Notes: generated from the letters alone by a model not told the origin. DNA of 64,000 nt from AP-15 sp963733945 (GCA_963733945.1 CAVTFD010000050.1:1-64000), one strand, 5' to 3'. Shown: positions 41,857 to 50,028, counted from the stretch's first letter. A program made the numbers and translations.

Positions 41857-42624
41857 ATGGACCTGTCCGTCGTCATCCCGGTGAGAAACGAGGCCCAGAA
41901 CATCGCGGCTCTGGTCGGCGAAATCCGCGTCGTCCTCGATGGCCTGTGCGCTTATGAGATCGTTTACGTCGACGACGGCAGCACCGATGGAACCGCCGCC
42001 GAGATCTTGCGGCTGACGATGGAGCCGCAGTTGCGGTTGCTGCGCCATGCGCAAAGCTGCGGACAGAGCGCGGCAATTCGTACCGGCGTCAGGGCGGCGC
42101 GGGCAGCCTGGATCGCGACGCTCGACGGCGACGGCCAAAACGATCCGGCCGACATTCCAGAATTGTGGAAGCTCGCCCGCTCCGCGCCGCCGGCTTCGCC
42201 GCTTCTGGTCACCGGCTATCGTCGAAATCGGCAGGACAGCTGGTCGAAGCGTGCGGCGTCGCGGATAGCCAACCGGATCCGCCGCCGGCTTCTCGGCGAC
42301 GATACCCCGGACACCGGGTGCGGCCTGAAACTGTTTTCGCGCGCATTGTTTCTCGATCTGCCGGATTTCGACCATATGCACCGATTTCTTCCCGCATTGG
42401 TGCTGCGTGCCGGCGGCAGCGTGCGCTCGGTGCCGGTCAATCATCGGCGGCGGCGGGGCGGCGTCTCGAAATACGGTGTGTTCGACCGCCTGGGCGTCGG
42501 GATCGTCGATCTTTTTGGCGTGATGTGGCTGCAGCGGCGAGCGACCCGTCCGTACCTGCTGGTCGAGCCGTCGCTCGACGAGCCCGCCGCGGCGTCCTTG
42601 CCAGCCGTACCGGTGCTTCGGTGA
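41857..42624 (+). CDS. Glycosyltransferase family 2 (polyprenyl-phosphate mannosyltransferase-like)
   Basis: A soluble GT-A fold enzyme of 255 residues. The nucleotide site shows VVIPVRNEAQNI and VYVDDGSTDG (D39, D40), and LDGDGQNDP (D90-D92) supplies the metal-binding DxD. The later part (DTGCGLKLFSRALFLDLP, RRGGVSKYGVFDRLG) matches bacterial dolichol-phosphate-mannose synthase-like proteins, which make a lipid-linked sugar. ATG 41857 is the family-like start; ATG 41836 is in frame. Its stop overlaps the next start (TGATG), so it is coupled to the DedA/TVP38-type membrane protein, consistent with a membrane-lipid task. Confidence 0.88.
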   Translation: MDLSVVIPVRNEAQNIAALVGEIRVVLDGLCAYEIVYVDDGSTDGTAAEILRLTMEPQLRLLRHAQSCGQSAAIRTGVRAARAAWIATLDGDGQNDPADIPELWKLARSAPPASPLLVTGYRRNRQDSWSKRAASRIANRIRRRLLGDDTPDTGCGLKLFSRALFLDLPDFDHMHRFLPALVLRAGGSVRSVPVNHRRRRGGVSKYGVFDRLGVGIVDLFGVMWLQRRATRPYLLVEPSLDEPAAASLPAVPVLR

Positions 42625-43310
42625 TGCAAAAGGAGACGGAGACTACTGCGCTCGACGTTCCCGCGACCTGGTTTCACCGGACGGCGCGCCTGCTCCTTCT
42701 GGGCCTGCTGCTGGTTGGGGCCGTCGTCGCCTGGCGCTGGCGCGCATTGTTTGGCCCAGCTGAGCTCGGCGCCATTATCGGCCGATATCCATTGGCGCCG
42801 CTGGTGTTTCTCGCGGTGCACGTTGTCGGCAGCCTGTTGTTCGTTCCGCGCACCGTGCTGGCGGTTGCCGCGGGGCTGTTGTTCGGCGTTGGATGGGGCA
42901 TTGTTTGGGCCGCGATCGGTAGCGTCGCCGGGGCGGCGGCAGGATTTCTCGTCGCTCGCCATCTCAATGCCGGCCTATTCGACCTTTATCGCAGCGATGC
43001 CATCCGCTCGATCCTCGAGCGCGTGGAGCAGGGGGGCTGGCGGGCCGTTGCGGGACTGCGGCTGATTCCGGTCATTCCCCACTCTCTCTCGAATTATGGG
43101 TTGGGACTGACACGGCTGCCGCTCGGGGGCTATGCATTCGGCTCGCTGCTCGGCCAGTTGCCGTTGACAATCGCCTATGTCGACTTCGGCGCCGCCGGCG
43201 AGCGGGCAATGCTTGGGGCTGCCGGCTGGCTGACGCCTACCCTGATTGGCCTAGCCGCGCTCGCCGTGTCGCTGGCAGTACCTGCCGTCGCCCGCAAACG
43301 CCCGCGTTAG
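42624..43310 (+). CDS. TVP38/TMEM64 (DedA-like) membrane protein
   Basis: 228 residues with about five hydrophobic segments (near 21-37, 55-80, 82-112, 162-185, 202-222) and the SNARE-associated/VTT core AGLRLIPVIPHSLSNYGLGLT at about residues 143-163. The family is implicated in lipid flipping, including undecaprenyl or dolichyl phosphate recycling; a role with the preceding glycosyltransferase is plausible. It starts inside that gene's stop (TGATG). Its TAG stop at 43308-43310 interlocks with the TAA of the convergent glcF gene (43307-43309), so the two ends share three bases. Confidence 0.88.
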   Translation: MQKETETTALDVPATWFHRTARLLLLGLLLVGAVVAWRWRALFGPAELGAIIGRYPLAPLVFLAVHVVGSLLFVPRTVLAVAAGLLFGVGWGIVWAAIGSVAGAAAGFLVARHLNAGLFDLYRSDAIRSILERVEQGGWRAVAGLRLIPVIPHSLSNYGLGLTRLPLGGYAFGSLLGQLPLTIAYVDFGAAGERAMLGAAGWLTPTLIGLAALAVSLAVPAVARKRPR

Positions 43311-44608
43311 CGGCCATCGAGAGCCCGCGGCATCGGGCCGCCAGTAGCCCAATCAAGCAGCTCGACGGTATGCACGACCGGCGCGGCGCAGCCGGAGGCG
43401 AGCTGGGTGATGCAGCCGATATTGCCGGTGGCGACGATATCTGGTCGGGTCAGGGCGATATTGGCTAGCTTGCGCTCGCGCAGCTTTCCGGCGATCTCCG
43501 GCTGCAACAGGTTGTAGGTCCCGGCCGAGCCGCAGCAGAGGTGGCCCTCGGGCACCTCGAGCGCTTCGAACCCCGCCGCCGCTAACAACGCCTTTGGTCC
43601 GCCGTGAATTCGCTGGCCATGCTGCATCGAGCATGCGGAATGATAGGCGACGCGCCGGCTGGTGGTCGCGACCTCGGGTGAGGGTGCGCGCAGCCCGATC
43701 GTCTCGATAATTTCGGTGACGTCGCGGGCGAGGGCGGCGATCCGCGCCGCCTTCTCGGCATAGGCGGGATCCTCGCGCAGCATGAAGCCGTAATCCTTGA
43801 CCGTCGTGCCGCAGCCTGAGGCGTTGATCACGATCGCATCGAGCCCGCCAGCGATGCGTTCGCGCTCCCAGGCGTCGATGTCTGCGCGCGCAAAGGCCAA
43901 CGCCTCCAACTCTTGACCCAGATGATGGACCAGCGAGCCGCAGCACCCGCTGCCTCGCGGAACGACGACTTCGCAGCCGTGGCGGGTCAACAGCCGGATC
44001 GTCGCCTCGTTGATCTCGGGGGCCAGCACCCGCTGAGCGCACCCGGTCAGTAATGCCAATCGCATCCGCCGTTCTCCCTCGGCGGGAAAGACGCGCTCTC
44101 GATCGGTTGGCGAGGCCTTCGGGATGGAGGCGGGGGCCAGCGCGAGCAACGGTGTGAGCTGCCTTGGCAGAAATCGCGCGAAGCGCTTGGCGAGAAGAGC
44201 GCCGCGCAACGCCAGGCGGAATCGGGCCGGCCGGGTCAGCACGTTGCCGAGCAGCCGTCGCAAGGCCCGATCGGCCGAGGGCCTCTGGTATCTCTGCTCG
44301 ATCCAGCGCCTGCCATGATCGACGAGGTGCATGTAATTAACCCCGGATGGGCAGGTCGTCATGCAGGAGAGGCAAGAGAGACAGCGGTCGATGTGTTTGA
44401 CCGTGTCAGCCGTGATGTTCCCGTCTCCGGCCAGCATGTCCTTGATTAGGTAAATGCGCCCGCGCGGCCCGTCCAACTCGTCGCCGAGCAGCAGATAGGT
44501 CGGACAAGTCGCGGTGCAGAATCCGCAATGGGTGCAGTTGCGCAGGATCTTTTCGGACTGGGCAGTATCGGGATCGGCCAGCTGCTCGGCCGAGAAATCG
44601 GTACGCAC
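43307..44608 (-). CDS. glcF: Glycolate oxidase iron-sulfur subunit
   Basis: 433 residues that carry electrons from the GlcD/GlcE flavin unit toward the quinone pool. Two 4Fe-4S motifs are complete: CTHCGFCTATCP (from residue 25) and CLSCLSCMTTCPSG (near 75). Two CCG-type domains follow (SGCCGSLVHHLG and LCCGSAGTYN), as in GlcF and other succinate/heterodisulfide-like proteins. It is four bases after the glcE stop, so translation is coupled. It is the last gene of the leftward glcD-transporter-glcE-glcF group. Confidence 0.95.
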   Translation of the reverse strand: MRTDFSAEQLADPDTAQSEKILRNCTHCGFCTATCPTYLLLGDELDGPRGRIYLIKDMLAGDGNITADTVKHIDRCLSCLSCMTTCPSGVNYMHLVDHGRRWIEQRYQRPSADRALRRLLGNVLTRPARFRLALRGALLAKRFARFLPRQLTPLLALAPASIPKASPTDRERVFPAEGERRMRLALLTGCAQRVLAPEINEATIRLLTRHGCEVVVPRGSGCCGSLVHHLGQELEALAFARADIDAWERERIAGGLDAIVINASGCGTTVKDYGFMLREDPAYAEKAARIAALARDVTEIIETIGLRAPSPEVATTSRRVAYHSACSMQHGQRIHGGPKALLAAAGFEALEVPEGHLCCGSAGTYNLLQPEIAGKLRERKLANIALTRPDIVATGNIGCITQLASGCAAPVVHTVELLDWATGGPMPRALDGR

Positions 44609-44612
44609 GGCC

Positions 44613-45857
44613 TCAGCTCCCCTCGACCATGCGCCCGGGGTTCAGGATATGACAGGGGTCGAAGCTGTCCTTGACCCGGGCCGCGAGCGCCGCGAGGGCA
44701 GGCGGCTGCGGCTCGAACACCGGCACAGCACGGCGCAATGCCGCCGAGCCTTTGACCAACGTGGCGTGGCCGGTGCCATGCCCATCCGCGCCACGGATCG
44801 CCGTGCGGATCAACGCGGCGCCGCCATCCTCGGCTCCATTTTTGCCTGCGGCGAACGCTATCCACAACAGTCCTCCACCCCAGTCGACAAACCAGGTCGC
44901 GTCGACCACGCGGGCAATCGCCTCGCCAAGCTCCGCGCCACGGCCAGGCGCTATCGAAACGCGCCAGACGGTGCGATCGGCAAGACCGACAAGCGGCTCA
45001 ACATTACGGATCAACCTCCAGAATGTCATCGAGGCGTCGTTATCGAGCACCGTCGAATCGCAATCCGTGGCCAGCTCAGCCAGCAATCGCTCGCGCCGGA
45101 AGGTGACGGAGGGCGGCGGCCCCTCGAGGCGAAGGGCGGCGATCCCCGGAAGATCCGTCAGCGAAGTCAGCGCCGCGGTTGCGCCAGCCGGCAGATAGGC
45201 GGCGCCCGAGACCTCGTGCGGCGACGCAAGCGCCCGACTCATCGCACGGACCGCCGCCGCCGGATCGAGACCGCACAAGACGACGGTTTCGGTGTGCTCC
45301 GGCCGAGGCAATACCTTCACCGTTACCTCTTCGAGCGCGGCCAAGGTCCCATAAGAGCCGGCCATCAATTTCGAGAGATCGTATCCGGTCACGTTCTTGA
45401 CGACCTTGCCTCCGGATTTGAATACCTCGCCACGCCCGCTGACGCCGCGGAAGCCGAGGAAATGGTCGCGCGCCGCTCCCGCCTTGATCCGCCGTGGCCC
45501 CGACAGGTTGCAGGCAAGCGCGCCGCCGATGGTGCGCCGAGCGGCCTCAACGGCCGGGACGCCAAGCAACGCGCCCCAATTCGGCGGCTCGAAGGCAAGC
45601 ATCTGACGGGCCGGCGCGAGGGCCGCCTCGATCACCGCGAGCGGAGTTGCCGCGGCGGCGGTCAGAACCAGCTCGTTCGGCTGATAATCGCGGATCCCGG
45701 AGAGTTCGGATAAATCGAGGATGCGCGGGGTCTGAATTGGCCGCCCAAGCCCACGCTTAGACCCGCCCCCGACAAGTTCGACCGGCTCCTCCGCGGCAAG
45801 CGCTTCGGCGATGGATTCGCGCAATTCATCGAGCGTCGTCGGTGAGAATTGGACCAT
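44613..45857 (-). CDS. glcE: Glycolate oxidase FAD-binding subunit
   Basis: 414 residues of the shortened GlcE flavin subunit: ELVGGGSKRGLGRP (FAD phosphate loop), PNWGALLG, and ARDHFLGFRGVSGRGEVFKSGG followed by VVKNVTGYDLSKLMAGSYGTL. These landmarks are specific to GlcE rather than GlcD. With GlcD and GlcF it forms the membrane-linked enzyme that oxidises glycolate to glyoxylate. It is separated from glcD by a cation-transporter-like gene and a 110-base gap, so it may also have its own promoter. The start at 45857 is TTG or a near equivalent in the QFSPTTLDELRESIAEAL context. Confidence 0.95.
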   Translation of the reverse strand: MVQFSPTTLDELRESIAEALAAEEPVELVGGGSKRGLGRPIQTPRILDLSELSGIRDYQPNELVLTAAAATPLAVIEAALAPARQMLAFEPPNWGALLGVPAVEAARRTIGGALACNLSGPRRIKAGAARDHFLGFRGVSGRGEVFKSGGKVVKNVTGYDLSKLMAGSYGTLAALEEVTVKVLPRPEHTETVVLCGLDPAAAVRAMSRALASPHEVSGAAYLPAGATAALTSLTDLPGIAALRLEGPPPSVTFRRERLLAELATDCDSTVLDNDASMTFWRLIRNVEPLVGLADRTVWRVSIAPGRGAELGEAIARVVDATWFVDWGGGLLWIAFAAGKNGAEDGGAALIRTAIRGADGHGTGHATLVKGSAALRRAVPVFEPQPPALAALAARVKDSFDPCHILNPGRMVEGS

Positions 45858-45967
45858 GTCGCCGGCACGATGTCATCGGGAGCCTAGCGACGCAATCGCG
45901 TGGACGCTGTGATGGATCTCAGTTTGAGCGGGACAAAGTGCAAGATAGCAGTAAGCGGCACATCCGC

Positions 45968-46543
45968 TCAGCCGGCACCGTGCTCCTCAAGCGCCGCTCC
46001 CCAGATTTCGCGCGCGGCGTCCGCATTGACGAGTGCAATGCCGAACCCGACGATCAGGTCGGGCCAAGCTGAGCGCCAGAAGAACGCGGTTACCAGTCCG
46101 GCCGTGATAATCGCCACATTGGCTAGGGCGTCATTCCGGGCCGACAAGAACGCCGCACGTGTAAGGCTGCCGCCGTGATGACGGTAGCGAGCTAGCATTA
46201 TTGCGCAGGTCATGTTGACTACCAACGCGCCAAGGCCCGTCAAGGATAGCGGCAGAGGCTCGGGCGCGACCGGGGACGCCAACTTTCCCCATGCGGTCCA
46301 GAGCGTCGCCAGTCCCGGTACAAGCAAGAGACCGGCGAGCAGCATTCCCAACCGCGCCCGGTTTCGCGCCAACCACCCCAATGCGACAGCAATCAGCAGA
46401 TTGATCGATGCGTCTTCCAGGAAATCGATGCTGTCGGCGAACAGCGATACCGAGCCGATCGCCCCGGCCACGGCAAACTCCACTCCGAAATAGGCCAGGT
46501 TGAAGATGGCGACGAGCCAAACCGTGCGACGGAGCGGATGCAT
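45968..46543 (-). CDS. Cation-transporter-like membrane protein (CDF-related, transmembrane part only)
   Basis: 191 residues with about six hydrophobic segments and no cytoplasmic domain. The second segment carries SLFADSIDFLEDASINLL with D37, D40 and D44, close to the metal-binding pattern of cation diffusion facilitators; a second pair of acidic/polar residues (SARNDALANVAI) lies in a later segment. The half-length form without the CDF C-terminal domain is known as a separate small cation-transporter family. It is inserted between glcD and glcE on the same strand, 49 bases after glcD. Transported ion unknown. Confidence 0.8.
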   Translation of the reverse strand: MHPLRRTVWLVAIFNLAYFGVEFAVAGAIGSVSLFADSIDFLEDASINLLIAVALGWLARNRARLGMLLAGLLLVPGLATLWTAWGKLASPVAPEPLPLSLTGLGALVVNMTCAIMLARYRHHGGSLTRAAFLSARNDALANVAIITAGLVTAFFWRSAWPDLIVGFGIALVNADAAREIWGAALEEHGAG

Positions 46544-46592
46544 CAGCCGCGGCGTCTGATGACGCCTCGCACCGACGCGCTGACGGCAGCGT

Positions 46593-48080
46593 TCAAAACC
46601 GCGGCAAGTCGGGGAAGGGCATCTGGCCGGCGTGGATGTGAAGACGGCCGAGTTCGGCGCAGCGGTGCAGCTGCGGAAACACCTTGCCAGGGTTCAGCAA
46701 CCCGTCGGGATCGAAGGCGCATTTGACCCGCTGCTGGTGGGCCAGGTCGCTTTCGTCGAACATGGTTCCCATCAAGTCGCGCTTTTCGACGCCGACCCCG
46801 TGCTCGCCGGTCAGAACGCCGCCGACCTCGACGCACAGCCGCAAGATGTCCGAGCCGAACGCCTCGGCGCGCTCGGTCTCGCCGGGCTTGTTGGCGTCGT
46901 AAAGAACCAGCGGGTGCAGGTTGCCATCGCCGGCGTGAAAGACATTGGCGACGCCGAGCCCATACCGCTCTGATAGCGCGCCGATGCCGGTCAGCACCTG
47001 CGCCAGCCTGCCGCGCGGGATCGTGCCGTCCATGCAGTAGTAGTCCGGCGAGATCCGCCCGACCGCCGGAAAAGCGGCCTTGCGCCCAGACCAGAAGGCC
47101 AGCCGCTCGGCGTCGTCGCCGCTGATCCGGATCGAGGCGGCGTGGTGCTCGCGGGCAATCGCCTCGACCTGGGCGATTAGGTGGTCGATTTCAGCCGGTG
47201 CGCCATCGAGTTCGACGATCAGCAAAGCCTCGACATCGAGCGGGTAGCCAACATTGACGAAAGCCTCGGCGGCGTGAATCGCCGGCCGGTCCATCATCTC
47301 CATCCCGCCCGGAATGATGCCGGCAGCGATCACCGCGGCAACGCAATTGCCGGCATCCTCGGTCGTGGCGAACCCGATCAACAGCGCGCGCGCCGCCGTC
47401 GGCTTGGGCAGGATACGCACCGTGACCTCGGTGACGACCCCAAGGAGCCCCTCGGAACCGGTCACCACGCCCAACAGATCGTAGCCTTCGGCGTCGAAAT
47501 GCTTGCCGCCGAGCCGGACGATCTCGCCATCCATCAGCACCAGCTCGACGCCGAGGAGGTTGTTGGTGGTCAACCCGTATTTGAGGCAATGCACGCCGCC
47601 TGAATTTTCGGCGACATTGCCGCCGATCGTGCAGGCGATCTGGCTCGACGGATCGGGCGCGTAATAAAAGCCGGCATGCTCGACCGCCTGGGTCAATGCC
47701 AGATTGGTGACGCCGGGCTGAGCCACTACGCAGCGATTATCGTAATCGATCTCGATAATGCGGTTGAACTTGGCCATGCCGAGCAATACGCCATCGGCCA
47801 ACGGCAACGCCCCGCCTGAAAGCGAAGTGCCGGCGCCGCGCGGCACCACCTTGACGCCGATCTCCTTGCAATAGCGCAAGACCGCGGCGACTTCTTCGAC
47901 CCGAGACGGGAGCACCACGACCAATGGCAGCTGGCGATAGGCGGTCAGCCCATCGCTCTCATAGGCGCGGCGCTCGGGCTCCGAGACGATGACCCCTTCG
48001 CCCGGCACGATCTGGCGTAAGGCCTCGATGATCTCGGCGCGGCGTTGCAGCACCGCGGCATCGGGCGTCGGCATCTTCAT
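46593..48080 (-). CDS. glcD: Glycolate oxidase subunit GlcD
   Basis: 495 residues; the main flavin subunit oxidising glycolate (and D-lactate) to the 2-oxo acid. It shows DGLTAYRQLPLVVVLPS near the N-terminus, RGAGTSLSGGALP (FAD loop), ENSGGVHCLKYG, and the C-terminal substrate motifs HAGDGNLHPLVLYD and LTGEHGVGVEKRD. It is the first gene of the leftward glc group; the ATG at 48080 follows the rpmJ stop by 33 bases, so transcription from the strong rpmJ promoter is likely. No GlcC-type regulator gene is nearby. Confidence 0.95.
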   Translation of the reverse strand: MKMPTPDAAVLQRRAEIIEALRQIVPGEGVIVSEPERRAYESDGLTAYRQLPLVVVLPSRVEEVAAVLRYCKEIGVKVVPRGAGTSLSGGALPLADGVLLGMAKFNRIIEIDYDNRCVVAQPGVTNLALTQAVEHAGFYYAPDPSSQIACTIGGNVAENSGGVHCLKYGLTTNNLLGVELVLMDGEIVRLGGKHFDAEGYDLLGVVTGSEGLLGVVTEVTVRILPKPTAARALLIGFATTEDAGNCVAAVIAAGIIPGGMEMMDRPAIHAAEAFVNVGYPLDVEALLIVELDGAPAEIDHLIAQVEAIAREHHAASIRISGDDAERLAFWSGRKAAFPAVGRISPDYYCMDGTIPRGRLAQVLTGIGALSERYGLGVANVFHAGDGNLHPLVLYDANKPGETERAEAFGSDILRLCVEVGGVLTGEHGVGVEKRDLMGTMFDESDLAHQQRVKCAFDPDGLLNPGKVFPQLHRCAELGRLHIHAGQMPFPDLPRF

Positions 48081-48113
48081 CGGATTGGTCCGCCGGTCGC
48101 GGCGGGTGCGCGG

Positions 48114-48239
48114 TTAGCCCTGGCGGGCCTTGTAGCGGGGGTTGGTCTTGTTGATCACATAGACGCGCCCCTTGCGCCTGACGATGCGGCAATTTTTGTC
48201 GCGCTTCTTTAGCGATTTCAGAGAGTTGACGATCTTCAT
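48114..48239 (-). CDS. rpmJ: 50S ribosomal protein L36, zinc-independent form
   Basis: 41 residues: MKIVNSLKSLKKR, then NCRIVRRKGRVYVINK and TNPRYKARQG. Only one cysteine is present, so the zinc-binding CxxC of the 37-residue L36 is absent; the longer 41-residue form is usual in alphaproteobacteria. AAGGATATTACC precedes the ATG. A near-consensus promoter lies 33 bases upstream, and glcD follows on the same strand. Confidence 0.95.
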   Translation of the reverse strand: MKIVNSLKSLKKRDKNCRIVRRKGRVYVINKTNPRYKARQG

Positions 48240-48271
48240 GGTAATATCCTTGGGTTAATGGGCTGAACCCG

Positions 48272-48300
48272 AACATAGGGAGCGACCGTGTCGCTGTCAA
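48272..48300 (-). promoter_or_regulatory. Sigma-70-type promoter for rpmJ
   Basis: On the leftward strand TTGACA (48295-48300) and TATGTT (48272-48277) are separated by exactly 17 bases. The -35 box is the full consensus and the -10 matches four of six positions. Position about 33 bases before the rpmJ ATG fits. It may also drive glcD. Confidence 0.65.
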
Positions 48301-48339
48301 ATCCGGGAGAGCTCTGACAATGGTGGCCGGTGCTGGAGC

Positions 48340-48426
48340 TGGTGCGGTCGAGAAGACTCGAACTTCCACGGAGTTTCCCCCACAGCGACCTCAACGCTGC
48401 GCGTCTACCAATTCCGCCACGACCGC
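48340..48426 (-). tRNA. tRNA-Leu(GAG)
   Basis: An 87-base class II tRNA. The acceptor strands GCGGTCG and CGACCGC pair perfectly, and CCA is encoded at 48342-48340. The anticodon stem CAGCG/CGCTG holds the loop TTGAGGT with anticodon GAG. A long variable arm with GGGGGAAACTCC and the T-loop GTTCGAGTC are in place. The gene precedes rpmJ on the same strand and is divergent from lipB. The encoded CCA is worth noting because the CCA-adding enzyme gene in this window is broken. Confidence 0.96.
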
Positions 48427-48467
48427 ACGGCAGGGGGAACAGCCTCGCATCTCGCCGCGAGGCGGCG

Positions 48468-48496
48468 TGATTAGCAAATCCGCGCTACCATATCAA
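48468..48496 (-). promoter_or_regulatory. Promoter for tRNA-Leu
   Basis: Leftward TTGATA (48491-48496) and TAATCA (48468-48473) with a 17-base spacer, about 42 bases before the tRNA 5' end. A GC-rich run with the inverted repeat CCTCGCGGCGAG follows the -10 box. The placement fits stable-RNA expression; inferred. Confidence 0.5.
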
Positions 48497-48501
48497 GCAG
48501 C

Positions 48502-49170
48502 ATGGGGCTTGAGACCGTAACCGAAGGCGCTGCGGTGGAATGGCGATCAAGCACGATCGCCGTCCCCTACGCGCTTGCCGTCGCGGAGATGGAGAGCCGG
48601 GTAGCCGCGATCCGCGCCGGCACGATACCCGAACTCGTGTGGCTATTGGAGCATCCACCGCTCTACACCGCCGGGACTAGCGCCTGCGACGAGGATCTCC
48701 TCGCTCCCGAACGCTTTCCGGTACATCGTACCGGGCGCGGCGGGCGGTACACCTATCACGGGCCGGGGCAGCGCATCGCCTACGTCATGCTCGATCTCGC
48801 CCGCCGCGGCGAGGACGTGCACTGCTATGTCCATCACCTCGAAGAATGGGTGATTCGCGCGCTCGCACGCTTCGCAGTCAACGGCGAGCGGCGCGAAGGC
48901 CGGGTCGGCATCTGGGTTCGGCGCGGCGCTGGCGAGGCCAAGATCGCCGCGATCGGCGTGCGGGTGCGGCGCTGGGTGACCTATCACGGCATGGCGCTCA
49001 ACATCGATCCCGACCTCGACCATTACCGCGGCATTATTCCTTGCGGCATCGCCGAGCACGGGGTCACCTCACTCGCCGATCTCGGCGTGGCCGCGACGAT
49101 GGCCGATGTCGACGCCGCCCTGCACGCCACCTTCGCCGAAGCCTTCGGCGACAAGCGCGTGCCTCGGTGA
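48502..49170 (+). CDS. lipB: Lipoyl(octanoyl) transferase
   Basis: 222 residues; moves octanoate from acyl carrier protein to lipoyl domains of 2-oxoacid dehydrogenases and glycine cleavage H protein. The motifs are RTGRGGRYTYHGPGQ (about 76-90), the catalytic lysine K147 in AKIAAIGVR, YHGMALN, and the acyl-accepting cysteine C181 in IPCGIAEHG. All catalytic residues are present. The ATG at 48502 is only five bases from the window's tRNA promoter region; no strong ribosome site is seen. The AT-rich pseudogene begins seven bases after its stop. Confidence 0.96.
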   Translation: MGLETVTEGAAVEWRSSTIAVPYALAVAEMESRVAAIRAGTIPELVWLLEHPPLYTAGTSACDEDLLAPERFPVHRTGRGGRYTYHGPGQRIAYVMLDLARRGEDVHCYVHHLEEWVIRALARFAVNGERREGRVGIWVRRGAGEAKIAAIGVRVRRWVTYHGMALNIDPDLDHYRGIIPCGIAEHGVTSLADLGVAATMADVDAALHATFAEAFGDKRVPR

Positions 49171-49177
49171 GGTCGTA

Positions 49178-50028
49178 ATGACCATCTCCGTTGCTTGGGT
49201 ACGCGAGAAACAAGGTGCTAACGAGCTCATTCTTGCTTCTGACAGCCGACTCACTGGCGGTGGTCATGTGGATTGCTGCCAGAAGGTTTTCCCACTTCCG
49301 CGAGAAGATTGCGGAATTGCATTCTGCGGACAGAGTTTCCTAGCCTATCCATTTATCTTTCAGCTTACCAGCTTTGTGAGCGAGTACAAGAAGGGAAACG
49401 ATCGAGCAGTAGACGTATCGCAAATGCAAACTCGTGTGGCTACACTATTTAACTCTTTTATTGATTTACATGAAGACCAAGTCCCCGAATTTTCGCTAAC
49501 GATTTGCGTGAAACACAATTTCTGTTCGGGGGTTGGTCTTGGAAACATTCGAGGTTTTTTATTTATCGGCTATTCTTCAATAAAAATGATAACCGATTTC
49601 ATTTTGCAAATACTGGGATCTGGAAGAGGTACGGTCTGCCAAGAAGTAATCCAATAAAGCTCGCCTTTATTGGAGACTATGGAGCAGAATTTTTAACTCG
49701 GTTCGATATCAAAGTACAAGAGCGGAGAATCTTGCAGACAAAGAAATTAGATTTTGAGCCGTTGGAAGTGCTCACTTCGATGCTAGAGGAAGAGAAATTC
49801 ACTAACCGTAACGAACCACTTAAAGGTCTAATCGGAGGCTCACCACAACTAATGAAGATTTATCCGTTTATGAGAACCGTTAACTTCGGAATATATTGGA
49901 ATGTTAACGGTACCAGAAAAATAACCTCAAGAGGCAGGATCTTGGGGCAGTACGAGGTAACTTTGTTGCCAATTCTTGATCCCGGGACCCTCGAAACCAC
50001 ATTGCCCCTGGCAAATATCGAGAATTGA
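49178..50028 (+). pseudogene. Proteasome-like Ntn-hydrolase gene, AT-rich and frameshifted
   Basis: Two overlapping frames together give one protein of about 282 residues. The N-terminus from ATG 49178 (MTISVAWVREK...ELILASDSRLTGG...QKVFPLPRED) has the spacing of a proteasome beta-type Ntn hydrolase: Thr as residue 2 after Met, Asp in SDSR and Lys in QKV at distances near the T1/D17/K33 triad. The frame is lost near 49500; the second frame continues from DLRETQFLFGGWSWKHSRF to a stop at 50026-50028. One missing base would join them. Sampled stretches are about 42% and 30% GC against the GC-rich window, so recent transfer is likely. Starts seven bases after the lipB stop. Assignment to a named family is tentative. 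Confidence 0.6.

Noticed and set aside
42165..42623. Upstream extension of the TVP38-like gene by 153 codons
   Set aside because: The extension runs inside the glycosyltransferase gene in another frame; the ATG at 42624 gives the family-like N-terminus.
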